DNA of 64,000 nucleotides from Sporomusaceae bacterium UBA7701 (GTDB lineage: Bacteria; Bacillota; Negativicutes; Sporomusales; UBA7701). The notes below the pieces were generated by a model. The model saw only the letters and a program-made list of their open reading frames with translations. It made no database searches and was not told where the DNA came from. The DNA lies in contig DLGF01000014.1 in the NCBI GenBank assembly GCA_002482545.1, forward strand, positions 331,268-395,267. The letters run 5' to 3'. Position numbers and translations under genes: made by a program. How positions within the stretch are numbered: the first letter of the stretch is position 1; the number at the start of each line of letters is the position of its first letter. Below are positions 16,570 to 24,338 of the stretch, one piece after another.

Positions 16570-17400
16570 ATGGAACCCGTTCTGGAACATACACAGGAAA
16601 TTTTATCAGCCATATCCGATCTGATACCTGTCGAACATTCCGTGCTCCTGACCGATAAGACGAAAATCCTGCGGAGCATTTCAACTCGGGGAATCGCCTC
16701 CCACCTGGTTCGCAACGAGGGGATGGAGATTCCGCGGGAAAGCGCCGCTCAGGATGCCCTCGCCGCAGGGAAAACCGTTCATAAGCTCATTCCCGCGGAA
16801 GTATACGGAGTTCCCTTCCGTTCCACGGCGGTTCCCCTGAAAAACGGCTCCGGCCAGGTAGCCGGCTGCTTGATTATGGCCGTAGGCATGGATAAGCAGC
16901 GAGATCTCGAGAATATCGCCGATGTGGTGGCTGATTCGACCTCCCAGGTTGCCGCCAGCGCTCAGGAGCTGGCCGCGTCTTCCACCCGCCTGGCCCAAGG
17001 GATGGGCGCGCTCCGGGAGGCCGGGCAGCAGGTCATGCATCATATCACCCAGACCGATGAGATTCTCCGGTTCATCAACGATGTGGCCTCCAATTCGAAT
17101 CTCCTGGGGCTCAACGCCGCTATCGAAGCGGCGAGAGCCGGCGAACAGGGCCGGGGATTCGCCGTTGTGGCGGAGGAGATCCGCAAGATGGCGGTAAACA
17201 GCGCCGAAAGCGTCAAACGCATCAAGGATATCCTCAATTCGATCAAAAATGAAAGCTCGAATATCGGCAACGAAGTTGCCGGGCTCGCCGAAGTCAGCGA
17301 GCGCCAGGCCGCCGCCGCCCAGGAAATCGCGGCCTCGGTCGAGGAATTGTCGGCTTCCACTGAGCAGATCGACAAGATTGCCCACAGCCTGTATAAATAG
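16570..17400 (+). CDS. Soluble methyl-accepting chemotaxis-like signalling protein
   Basis: 276 residues without any membrane segment. The N-terminal ~110 residues form a small sensor domain (PVLEHTQEILSAISDLIPV...) of a type I cannot name with confidence. The C-terminal half is a short MCP signalling domain with the conserved hairpin tip as NAAIEAARAGEQGRGFAVVA and the flanking EEIRKMAVNSAESVKRIKDI. The start is the ATG with GGAGG at 9 bases; an upstream in-frame ATG has no ribosome site. Proteins like this sense cytoplasmic cues and signal to CheA/CheW, or work outside chemotaxis. No che genes are in the window. A bidirectional terminator follows. Confidence 0.88.
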   Translation: MEPVLEHTQEILSAISDLIPVEHSVLLTDKTKILRSISTRGIASHLVRNEGMEIPRESAAQDALAAGKTVHKLIPAEVYGVPFRSTAVPLKNGSGQVAGCLIMAVGMDKQRDLENIADVVADSTSQVAASAQELAASSTRLAQGMGALREAGQQVMHHITQTDEILRFINDVASNSNLLGLNAAIEAARAGEQGRGFAVVAEEIRKMAVNSAESVKRIKDILNSIKNESSNIGNEVAGLAEVSERQAAAAQEIAASVEELSASTEQIDKIAHSLYK

Positions 17401-17407
17401 CCGGAAC

Positions 17408-17440
17408 AAAAAAAGCGGTCCCACGCGGGACCGTTTTTTT
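17408..17440 (+). terminator. Bidirectional terminator between MCP-like gene and cadA
   Basis: Arms GCGGTCCC and GGGACCG are flanked by seven A on the left and seven T on the right, so it can end both the plus-strand MCP-like transcript and the minus-strand cadA transcript, whose stop is 26 bases away. Confidence 0.85.
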
Positions 17441-17465
17441 CTGCCCTGATTGTATTTTCTTGCAG

Positions 17466-19889
17466 CTATCCCAACCGCCGCATCAGCCGCATACCGTTCA
17501 GCGTAACCAGAATCGAGGTTCCGGTATCGGCAAACACCGCCAGCCAGAGATTTGCCCAGCCTGCCATGGTCAGGACGAGGAAGAGCGCCTTGACGATGAC
17601 CGCAAAGGCGATATTCTGCTTGATGACCGCCACGGTTTTCCGGCTGAGGGTAATAAGGTAGGCGAGTTTATTGAGGTCGTCGGACATCAGGGCAACATCG
17701 GCGGTTTCCAGGGCGGCATCCGATCCGGCCACGCCCATCGCGATCCCTACGCTGGCCGTCGCCAGGGCGGGGGCGTCGTTGACTCCGTCGCCGATCATCG
17801 CCACGCTGCCGTGCTCGCGGATGATTTTTTGAATCGCGGCGACCTTATCTTCCGGCAACAATTCGCTGTAGTAGGCATCCAGGTTGAGTTTGGCCGCGAT
17901 GGCCCCGGCGACCTGCCGGTTGTCGCCGGTCAGCATGGCGATGTGGGAAAGACCGGAGCGGCGCAGGGACCGGACGGCTTCCCCGCTTTCCTCCCGCAGG
18001 ATGTCGGCCACGGCGATCAGCCCATATACAGCCTCCCGCCCGCCGACCAGCATGACGGTTTTCCCTTGCCCTTCCAGGGTGCTGAGCCGCTCCTGGTAAG
18101 CCGCCAGGCTATGGCCAAGCTCTTCAAACAGCCGGGTATTGCCGACATAGACGGTTTCCGCCCCGACGACCGCCTGAGCTCCGCGTCCGACCAACGCCGC
18201 AAAATCGCTTACCGGCTTCAGTTCCAGTCCTGAAGCCGCCCCAACCACGGCGGCGGCCAGGGGGTGCTCCGACCACCGCTCCACCGACGCCGCCGTGACG
18301 AGAAGGTCTTCCCGGCTTTGCCCGGCGAGCGGAACGACGTCTGTGACCTCCGGGCGCCCATAGGTCAAGGTGCCGGTCTTGTCAAAGGCAACCGCCTGCA
18401 GCGAGCCCACAGCCTCCAGGTAAGCTCCCCCTTTGACCAGTACGCCCTGGCGGGAGGCATTGCCAATGGCGGCGACGATCGAGACCGGGGTAGAGATGAC
18501 CAGCGCGCAGGGGCAGGAAATGACCAGCAGGACCAAGCCTTTGTAGAACCAGGCTTCAAAAGGCTGCCCGGCCAGCAGGGTCGGCAGGAGCATTACCGCT
18601 ACCGCGCCCAGCAGGACCACCGGGGTATAGTACCGGGAGAATACGTCGACAAATTGCTGGGAAGGCGCTTTCTGGGCCTGGGCCTCTTCCACCAAGTGCA
18701 TGATTTTGGCCAGGGTGGAATCGGCGGCGACCCGGGTCACTCGGATTTCCAGCAGGCCGTTCCGGTTGATGGTTCCGGCGTAGGACTTGTCGCCCGCCTC
18801 CTTCTCCACCGGCAGCGACTCGCCGGTTATCGGCGCCTCGTTTACCGACGAACAGCCGCTCTGAACCACGCCGTCCATGGCGATCCGCTCGCCCGGCTTG
18901 ACCAGGATGATGTCGCCGACTACGATATCTTCAACCGGCAGCCGCTGTTCTTCATTCCCCCGGCGCACCAGCGCCTCCGGCGGCGCCAGATTCATCAGCG
19001 AGCGGATGGCGCGCCGCGTCCGGTCGATCGTATAGCTTTGCAGCATATTCCCGAAGGAGAAAAGAAAGGCCACCATCGCCCCCTCGCTCCACTCGCCGAT
19101 GGCCGCCGCGCCGACGACAGCCACCGTCATGAGCACGTTCATATCCAAAACCAGGGCCCTGAGACTGTAAAGTCCGCTTTTGGCGACATGATAACCGCCG
19201 ACGGCCATGGCCGCGGCATACAGGGGAACGAGAACGGACGAGCCTGCCCCGCTCCATTCCAGAAGAAACGCGCAGGCAATCATGAGGCCGCTCGCCAGGG
19301 TCGCCAGCGTCCTTGCGCTGGTGCGCCATTTGGCGGGAGGCGACTGACCGGCGGGTTTGGCGCCGGCCTCCGGCTCCGCCTTGTATCCGGCCTGTTCCAC
19401 GGCCTGGATAAGCTCCGCCTCGGAAAGGGTGCCCTCGACCGTCATTTTGCCGGAAGCGAAATTGACGGCGACCGATCTTACCCCCGGCAGCCCGGCGATC
19501 TTTTTTTCCAGTTTGGCCGCACAGTCCGCGCAATCCAGGCCGGCCAGGCGGAATACCATTTTACGCGGGCCCGTCTGCTGCTTGTTCATCGGCTGGAGCG
19601 ACGCCTCGTAGCCCAGGCCGCGGATAGCCGCCGCAAGAGAATCCGGCTGTACCCGGCTGCCGTCATAGGCGATCTGCAGCGTGGCGGCCACAAAGTTGAC
19701 TTTAACATCGGCGACTCCGGCGATTCGTCTGAGGCCCTTTTCCAGCTTGGCGGCGCAATCCGCGCAATCCAGGCCCTCGATCGCAAATACGCTCGTCGCC
19801 AGGGCAGCTCCGCCGATCGCCGCGGCCTCGTTTCCGGCATCAATGGCCGCCTGGCAGCAAGAGCCGCAGCTACAGGTTGGTTTATCCAT
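17466..19889 (-). CDS. cadA: Cd/Zn/Pb-type P1B ATPase with two heavy-metal domains
   Basis: 807 residues. It exports divalent heavy metal ions across the cytoplasmic membrane using ATP. In order: a Cys-rich N-terminal tail (Cys 6, 8, 11, 12), two heavy-metal-associated domains each with GLDCADCAAK (Cys pairs 42/45 and 120/123), then the transporter core with the intramembrane CPC motif (459-461, within SCPCALV), the phosphorylated Asp in DKTGTLT (Asp503), and a C-terminal hinge with GDGVNDAPAL. The CPC and GLDCADC motifs fit the Zn/Cd/Pb (CadA/ZntA) class rather than the copper class. It is in one transcript with the ArsR-family gene (11 bp gap upstream) and so is induced by metal. Confidence 0.95.
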   Translation of the reverse strand: MDKPTCSCGSCCQAAIDAGNEAAAIGGAALATSVFAIEGLDCADCAAKLEKGLRRIAGVADVKVNFVAATLQIAYDGSRVQPDSLAAAIRGLGYEASLQPMNKQQTGPRKMVFRLAGLDCADCAAKLEKKIAGLPGVRSVAVNFASGKMTVEGTLSEAELIQAVEQAGYKAEPEAGAKPAGQSPPAKWRTSARTLATLASGLMIACAFLLEWSGAGSSVLVPLYAAAMAVGGYHVAKSGLYSLRALVLDMNVLMTVAVVGAAAIGEWSEGAMVAFLFSFGNMLQSYTIDRTRRAIRSLMNLAPPEALVRRGNEEQRLPVEDIVVGDIILVKPGERIAMDGVVQSGCSSVNEAPITGESLPVEKEAGDKSYAGTINRNGLLEIRVTRVAADSTLAKIMHLVEEAQAQKAPSQQFVDVFSRYYTPVVLLGAVAVMLLPTLLAGQPFEAWFYKGLVLLVISCPCALVISTPVSIVAAIGNASRQGVLVKGGAYLEAVGSLQAVAFDKTGTLTYGRPEVTDVVPLAGQSREDLLVTAASVERWSEHPLAAAVVGAASGLELKPVSDFAALVGRGAQAVVGAETVYVGNTRLFEELGHSLAAYQERLSTLEGQGKTVMLVGGREAVYGLIAVADILREESGEAVRSLRRSGLSHIAMLTGDNRQVAGAIAAKLNLDAYYSELLPEDKVAAIQKIIREHGSVAMIGDGVNDAPALATASVGIAMGVAGSDAALETADVALMSDDLNKLAYLITLSRKTVAVIKQNIAFAVIVKALFLVLTMAGWANLWLAVFADTGTSILVTLNGMRLMRRLG

Positions 19890-19900
19890 TTTGCCTCATC

Positions 19901-20263
19901 CTATCTGTGTTTAATGTGTTCAATGCCCTGAGCCAGCAGCATCGAAATATGATCATCATCCAAAGAATACAAGACCATTTTCCCCTCTTTGCGATATTTC
20001 ACCAGACGGGCGCCGCGGAGCAGGCGGAGCTGATGGGAAACCGCCGACTGCCCCATGCCCACAACCGCCGCGATATCGCAGACGCAAAGCTCACACCGGG
20101 ATAATATCTGCAGTATCTTGACCCGGGTAGTATCCCCCAGAATTTTAAACGTCTCGGCCAGTTCCCGGGCGTCCTCATCCGCCAGCGCTTCCGACCTGGC
20201 CCGGCATATGGCCTGTGGATGCTCACAAAGTTGTTCGCAGACATCGCATTCGCTGTTATTCAT
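19901..20263 (-). CDS. cadC: ArsR/SmtB-family metal-responsive repressor (CadC-like)
   Basis: 120 residues. A winged-helix repressor that leaves DNA when metal binds. Cysteines at 6, 9, 13 and 20 in the N-terminal tail and RCELCVCDIA (Cys 57, 60, 62) in the alpha-3 region match the CadC-type thiolate site for Cd/Pb/Zn. DDDHISML...GIEHIKH near the C-terminus matches the second (alpha-5) site. The DNA-reading helix is MGQSAVSHQLRLLR. I chose the ATG preceded by TGGAGTG; a longer start at 20296 would run into the operator. It is directly upstream of cadA and downstream of a matching operator and promoter, so it represses its own operon. Confidence 0.93.
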   Translation of the reverse strand: MNNSECDVCEQLCEHPQAICRARSEALADEDARELAETFKILGDTTRVKILQILSRCELCVCDIAAVVGMGQSAVSHQLRLLRGARLVKYRKEGKMVLYSLDDDHISMLLAQGIEHIKHR

Positions 20264-20279
20264 TGTTTTCACTCCATTA

Positions 20280-20331
20280 TATGAATATATGTTCATACGT
20301 TTATATTAATGTATTTTGCGGTGACTGTCAA
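20280..20331 (-). promoter_or_regulatory. cadC-cadA promoter with ArsR-type operator
   Basis: On the minus strand TTGACA (20326-20331), a 17-base spacer and TAATAT (20303-20308) form a good sigma-A promoter. Just downstream, at about +1, the inverted repeat TATGAA-N6-TTCATA (20280-20297) fits the ArsR/SmtB/CadC operator type. A repressor bound there would block transcription start, the classic arrangement for metal-induced operons. Confidence 0.75.
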
Positions 20332-20453
20332 TGCCTAAAACAATAAACGCAACCGCCGTAGCGGCGGCGCTCGCCAGCCTGTTTGCCCACTCCTGAAATT
20401 GTCATCTATGGTTTGGCGGCAACCGGATAAACTATTTTTGAGGAGGTGATAAC

Positions 20454-20585
20454 GTGGGAGACTTTAGCAAATCGGGTTGCACTGATTGCAACAGCAACAA
20501 GAAATGTCCTGACGCTTTCGCCAACTTTGCCGCCGAGCTCTGCCCTGACGAAGCATGCAAGAAAGACGCCGAGAAATGCAAGTAG
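20454..20585 (+). CDS. Very small Cys-rich protein (43 residues)
   Basis: Starts with GTG and is preceded by the very strong ribosome site GAGGAGGTGAT. The peptide begins MGDFSKSGCTDCNSNKKCPD and ends in CKKDAEKCK. It has six cysteines (residues 9, 12, 18, 30, 35 and 42), many Lys and Asp, no signal peptide and no membrane segment. The spacing suggests metal binding or a redox-active knuckle. It lies divergent from the cadC-cadA operon, separated by about 120 bases past the cad promoter, so a role in metal handling is a reasonable guess. A strong hairpin terminator follows seven bases after the stop. I do not recognise a named family. Confidence 0.65.
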   Translation: MGDFSKSGCTDCNSNKKCPDAFANFAAELCPDEACKKDAEKCK

Positions 20586-20591
20586 GCTTAT

Positions 20592-20650
20592 AATGACAGA
20601 GGCTTCCGCCCGCGTCCTGGGAGGACGTGGCGGAAGCCTCTGTCATTTCG
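20592..20650. terminator. Long perfect hairpin between the Cys-rich gene and metY
   Basis: Arms of 19 bases (AATGACAGAGGCTTCCGCC, 20592-20610, and its complement 20629-20647) pair perfectly, and the enclosed GTCCTGGGAGGAC can pair further. It can end both the Cys-rich gene and the convergent metY transcript; T-tracts are short on both sides. Confidence 0.7.
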
Positions 20651-20692
20651 TTCTATATTGGACCGGTTATGCCGCTATAAGGCCGCAAAGCG

Positions 20693-21982
20693 TTAACGGG
20701 CCGCTTTTGCCAGGGCCTGTTCGAGATCGGCGATGAGATCGGCGGGATCTTCGATCCCGACGGACAGCCGCACCAAGTCGTCCGGAGCGCCGGCCGCGTT
20801 CCGCTGTTCGGAGGATAGCTGGGAATGGGTGGTGCTGGCGGGATGGATGACCAGGGACTTTGCGTCGCCCACATTGGCCAGAAGCGAGAACAACTGGAGC
20901 GAATCGATGAAGCGCCGGCCGGCCTCCAGACCGCCCTTGATGCCGAAGGTCAGGATGGAGCCCGCCCCTTTCGGCAGATATTTCTGCGCTTTATCGAAAT
21001 CGGGATGGGTCGGCAGCCCCGGGTAACTGACCCAGGCCACTTGGCCGTGCCCGGCCAGATATTCGGCGATGTCCAGGGCATTGTCGGCATGCCGCTGCAC
21101 CCTGAGGGACAAAGTCTCCAGCCCTTGCAGCAGCAGGAAACTGTTGAAGGGACTCAGGCAAGCCCCCAGGTCGCGCAAAATCTGGGTCCTGAGCCGTACG
21201 ATAAAGGCGGCCGGACCGATGGCCTCGGTGTAACGCAAGCCATGATAGCTGGGATCGGGTTCGCTGAGAAGGGGGAACTTGCCGTTATTCCAGGAAAAAT
21301 TGCCGCCGTCGACCACTAAACCGCCCATCGAAGTACCGTGCCCCCCGATAAATTTAGTGGCGGAGTGAATGACGATATCGGCGCCGAACACGATCGGCCG
21401 GCAGAGGTAAGGCGTGGCAAAGGTGCTGTCGATGATCAGCGGCACCCCGTTGGCATGGGCCACCTCGGCCACCCGCTCAAGATCCAGCACATCGATCTTG
21501 GGATTGCCGATGACCTCGGCATACACAGCCTTGGTTTTAGGGGTAATGGCGGCGGCAAAGTTCTCGGGGCTGGGCGGATTGACGAAGCGGACTTTTACCC
21601 CCAGGCGCGGCAAGGTGTAAGAAAACAGGTTATAGGTTCCGCCATAGAGGGTGGAGGAGCTGACGATTTCGTCCCCGGCCTGGGCAATGTTCAGAATCGA
21701 GCCAATGATGGCCGCATGGCCGGACGAAAAGGCCAAAGCGCCTACTCCGCCTTCCAGGGCGGCGATCCGTTTTTCCAATACATCGGTGGTGGGATTCATG
21801 ATCCGGGAATAGATATTTCCCTCTTTCCTGAGGGCGAATAGATCGGCGGCATGGGTGCTGTCCTCGAACTGATAGGCGGTGGTCTGGTAGATGGGAACCG
21901 CCCTCGACCCGGTGACCGGGTCCGGGGCTTGACCGGCGTGAACCGCTAACGTATCGAACCGGAAATTTTCAGATAGAGCCAT
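20693..21982 (-). CDS. metY: O-acetylhomoserine sulfhydrylase (PLP enzyme)
   Basis: 429 residues, full length. The cytosolic enzyme makes homocysteine from O-acetylhomoserine and sulfide (direct sulfhydrylation). The Cys/Met-metabolism PLP fold is clear: SSGHAAIIG near residue 87, DSTFATPYLCRP near 185, and the PLP lysine at 210 in SATKFIGGHG. MetY-type length (about 430) and the inserted C-terminal region separate it from cystathionine gamma-synthase/MetB (about 380-400). The gene is controlled by the SAM-I riboswitch directly upstream, so it is switched off when S-adenosylmethionine is plentiful. Confidence 0.95.
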   Translation of the reverse strand: MALSENFRFDTLAVHAGQAPDPVTGSRAVPIYQTTAYQFEDSTHAADLFALRKEGNIYSRIMNPTTDVLEKRIAALEGGVGALAFSSGHAAIIGSILNIAQAGDEIVSSSTLYGGTYNLFSYTLPRLGVKVRFVNPPSPENFAAAITPKTKAVYAEVIGNPKIDVLDLERVAEVAHANGVPLIIDSTFATPYLCRPIVFGADIVIHSATKFIGGHGTSMGGLVVDGGNFSWNNGKFPLLSEPDPSYHGLRYTEAIGPAAFIVRLRTQILRDLGACLSPFNSFLLLQGLETLSLRVQRHADNALDIAEYLAGHGQVAWVSYPGLPTHPDFDKAQKYLPKGAGSILTFGIKGGLEAGRRFIDSLQLFSLLANVGDAKSLVIHPASTTHSQLSSEQRNAAGAPDDLVRLSVGIEDPADLIADLEQALAKAAR

Positions 21983-22104
21983 TTTATCTTCCTCCTGTTG
22001 TTTATTGGTTTCAGGATATCCGCTCGGGTTCCCGGCGGAGAGAGCTTTTTGCCGAACCCGGGCGCGGACGGGACCGGATCCTGGCGACGAATGATAAAGC
22101 GTTA

Positions 22105-22262
22105 AAAATAAAAACCCCCTTTCCGAGGAAAGGGGAATTTTCTATCGTTCGCCTTCCCTCTCATCTTCCAGGATTGCTCCTGCAGGATTTGGCACCTTGC
22201 GCATGCCGCGCCGGTTGCCGGGTGTCATCGGGCCAGTCCCTCGACCACTCTTGATAAGAGAA
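22105..22262 (-). promoter_or_regulatory. SAM-I riboswitch (S-box) with terminator
   Basis: On the minus strand the aptamer begins CTTATCAAGAGTGGTCGAGG and continues with CTGGCCCGATGACACCCGGCAACC and GGTGCCAAATCCTGCAGG, the conserved S-box core. It ends in an expression platform whose terminator (arms CCCCTTTCC and GGAAAGGGG, then T-rich, 22108-22137) lies about 120 bases before metY. SAM binding favours the terminator and stops metY transcription. The call rests on the directly visible core sequence. Confidence 0.95.
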
Positions 22263-22418
22263 AGTAAGTATTAAATTGGTCTAATAATAGCATGCAGGCC
22301 GGATGCTGTCAACAGTATCCCGTCAGTTTTTTCCACGGCCCGGATCGCCCGGGAAAACCGCCGCCGGACCAGCCGCTTCAGCCCTCCTGAACGGCCGGGT
22401 CCGCCGATTTCGCACTTT

Positions 22419-22462
22419 CTTCATAATTCCTTCATAATTTCTTCATAATTCGCTGCTATAGT
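22419..22462 (+). promoter_or_regulatory. Three 11-bp direct repeats and -10 box (OmpR/PhoB-family-type site)
   Basis: CTTCATAATT occurs three times in perfect 11-base steps (22419, 22430, 22441), followed by TATAGT as a -10 at 22457-22462. The repeats occupy the -35 region, which has no good sigma-A hexamer. Direct hexamer repeats with an 11-base pitch that overlap -35 are the usual binding pattern of OmpR/PhoB-family activators. The repeats are seen directly; the regulator type is inferred. Confidence 0.55.
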
Positions 22463-22493
22463 GGACTCATAACAGAAGGAGGGGTTGGAACCT

Positions 22494-22991
22494 ATGAATA
22501 TGACTCATTATATGGAGCTCCTGGCCGTCAACCAGCCGTGGAATCTGATCATCTATATGGTAATTCCGGTCGTTTTCGCCGAAGCGCTTGTCGCCACCGA
22601 ATTTTTCGTCGTGTTCACCCGGCAGACCGACGGGCCGCTTCGGCTTTTGAACAAGTGGCTGGGGATTATTTTGGGCTTTTATTTTCTCGGTATCTTCGTG
22701 CAACTTACGACCATGGTCGTGCCCACTCTCGAATGGCGGGGAACGGCCGATATCCTGGCGGTCGGCGCGTACCTGAGCGGCGTCATCCCGCTGTTTGGCA
22801 TCGCGCTCCTGGAGCTTGGGGTCATCGGCCGCGGCTGCGGAGCCGCCGACAAGATGAAACTCCACTTTATCCTGTTGACGGTCTTCCTGGTCGTAGCCCA
22901 CATCGCCATGATCTTCGGCATGCTCGATCCCACGGTCATGGGCTGGCAGCCGAATGCCGCCGGCACTCACATGATGCCTCACTCCCATTAA
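22494..22991 (+). CDS. Small four-helix membrane protein with His/Met-rich tail
   Basis: 165 residues with four hydrophobic segments (roughly 16-38, 52-74, 84-108 and 124-146), so nearly the whole protein is membrane-embedded. Charged residues inside or near the helices (FAEALVATEFF, LELGV) may be functional. The C-terminus ends GTHMMPHSH, with Met and His that could bind a metal. It may belong to the DUF6803 group, which I recall only weakly, so I leave it unnamed. The ATG follows AAGGAGGGG at 12 bases. It stands alone between a three-repeat regulated promoter and a good terminator, so it is a single-gene unit under its own control. Confidence 0.75.
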   Translation: MNMTHYMELLAVNQPWNLIIYMVIPVVFAEALVATEFFVVFTRQTDGPLRLLNKWLGIILGFYFLGIFVQLTTMVVPTLEWRGTADILAVGAYLSGVIPLFGIALLELGVIGRGCGAADKMKLHFILLTVFLVVAHIAMIFGMLDPTVMGWQPNAAGTHMMPHSH

Positions 22992-23014
22992 CCGGATTTG
23001 ACGACGCACTGCGT

Positions 23015-23053
23015 AAAGAAGCTGCCCCCAAAGCTAAGGGGCAGCTTCTTTTG
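23015..23053 (+). terminator. Terminator of the small membrane protein gene
   Basis: Arms AGAAGCTGCCCC and GGGGCAGCTTCT are followed by TTTTG, 24 bases after the stop codon. Confidence 0.85.
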
Positions 23054-23398
23054 TGTTTCCCGGCGATACACTGGCGGATGGCGCGGTTCCCGCCGGACGA
23101 GCAAGGGTCTCGGTCGAAGACGTCTTGTCCACGGTCTATGCGAATTTTCTGTAACTTGCCGATTCCCGCCCGTGCGTCCCGATCTGTCTTGTACACCCAT
23201 GATATTCCGGACGAATACACCTGTATCCACCGCGCGAAATAGCGGAAAATTCATTCCGGGTTTGTATAAAAGAGAAGGAATGTGTCCCCCGGATAGCGAA
23301 TTACCAATCATTTCAATGCGGTCGTGCGACCGGGGTAGGATGGGCTCCGGGATGGCACGCCGCTTTAAATCTGATTCATTCAGACTGGAGGAATGCTC
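23054..23398. other. Noncoding region upstream of the peptide transporter operon
   Basis: About 345 bases. Short frames on both strands lack ribosome sites and look like chance. An A+T-rich patch near 23228-23280 and a CGGTCGTGCGACCG palindrome near 23320 may belong to the dpp promoter; I cannot name a regulator. Confidence 0.35.
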
Positions 23399-24331
23399 TT
23401 GCTCAAGTACACTATCGAACGGTTTCTCTCGATGCTCCTCGTTATCTTGATCATTATTACCATTACCTTTCTGCTCATGCACGCCATTCCCGGCGGGCCG
23501 TTCACCGGCGAGAAAAACTTGCCGCCGGCGGTCATTCAGAACATTATGGAGCGTTACAAGCTCAATGACCCGCTGTGGAAACAGTATGTCGACTATCTGG
23601 GGAACATCGTCCGGGGAGATTTCGGCCCGTCCTTCAAGTATGAAGACCGGACCGTCAACCAGATTATCGCCGACGGTCTTCCCATCTCCGCCGTGCTTGG
23701 TTTCGGGTCGGCCGGAGTGTCCATTCTCCTGGGGATTCCGGCGGGAATCATCGCGGCCCTGCGCCAGAATAAGTGGCCGGATTACGCCGTGATGTTCGCC
23801 GCGACGATCGGCATCTCGGTGCCAAACTTCATCACCGCTACGCTGCTCATTTATGTTTTGGCCCTGAAGCTCGAGCTGCTGCCGGCAGCCATGTGGGGCG
23901 GCATCGAATATGCCATCATGCCCATTCTTTCCCTTGCGGCCTATCCCACGGCGGTTATCGCCCGCCTGACCCGGGCCAGCATGCTGGACGTTCTGGGCCA
24001 GGATTACATCCGCACCGCCAAGGCGAAAGGCCTCAGCACCTTTACCATTATCTGGCGGCATACGCTGAAAAACGCCCTCATGCCGGTGGTAACCTACCTT
24101 GGTCCGATGATTGCTTTTATCTTGCTCGGGAGTTTCGTCGTCGAGTCCATCTTTGCCATCCCTGGACTCGGACGTTATTTTGTCATGAGTATCTATAACC
24201 GCGACTATACCACCATTCTGGGAGTTACCATTCTGGACGCCACAATGCTGGTCGTCTTCAACTTCCTGGTGGACATAGCTTATGTCTTCTTGGATCCGCG
24301 GATTAAACTCGACGGCAGAAAGGACGGTTGA
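23399..24331 (+). CDS. dppB: Peptide ABC transporter permease DppB/OppB-type
   Basis: About 310 residues with six membrane segments, the usual DppB layout: an N-terminal membrane helix, a large outside loop (residues 35-95), then the BPD core. The EAA-loop region is visible as RASMLDVLGQDYIRTAKAKG. It is one of two channel subunits for ATP-driven peptide uptake. I chose the TTG at 23399 because GGAGGA ends directly before the ATG at 23393, which leaves no spacing; the difference is two residues. First gene of dppBCDF, followed by two binding-protein genes. Confidence 0.93.
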   Translation: MLKYTIERFLSMLLVILIIITITFLLMHAIPGGPFTGEKNLPPAVIQNIMERYKLNDPLWKQYVDYLGNIVRGDFGPSFKYEDRTVNQIIADGLPISAVLGFGSAGVSILLGIPAGIIAALRQNKWPDYAVMFAATIGISVPNFITATLLIYVLALKLELLPAAMWGGIEYAIMPILSLAAYPTAVIARLTRASMLDVLGQDYIRTAKAKGLSTFTIIWRHTLKNALMPVVTYLGPMIAFILLGSFVVESIFAIPGLGRYFVMSIYNRDYTTILGVTILDATMLVVFNFLVDIAYVFLDPRIKLDGRKDG

Positions 24332-24338
24332 CGAAACA

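Noticed and set aside
18264..19931. A 555-residue plus-strand frame antisense to cadA
   Set aside because: It mirrors the codon bias of cadA, has no domain pattern and no ribosome site; cadA is certain on the other strand.
20331..20396. A 21-residue plus-strand frame starting at ATG near 20331
   Set aside because: No ribosome site, and it lies over the cad promoter -35 region; too short to support.
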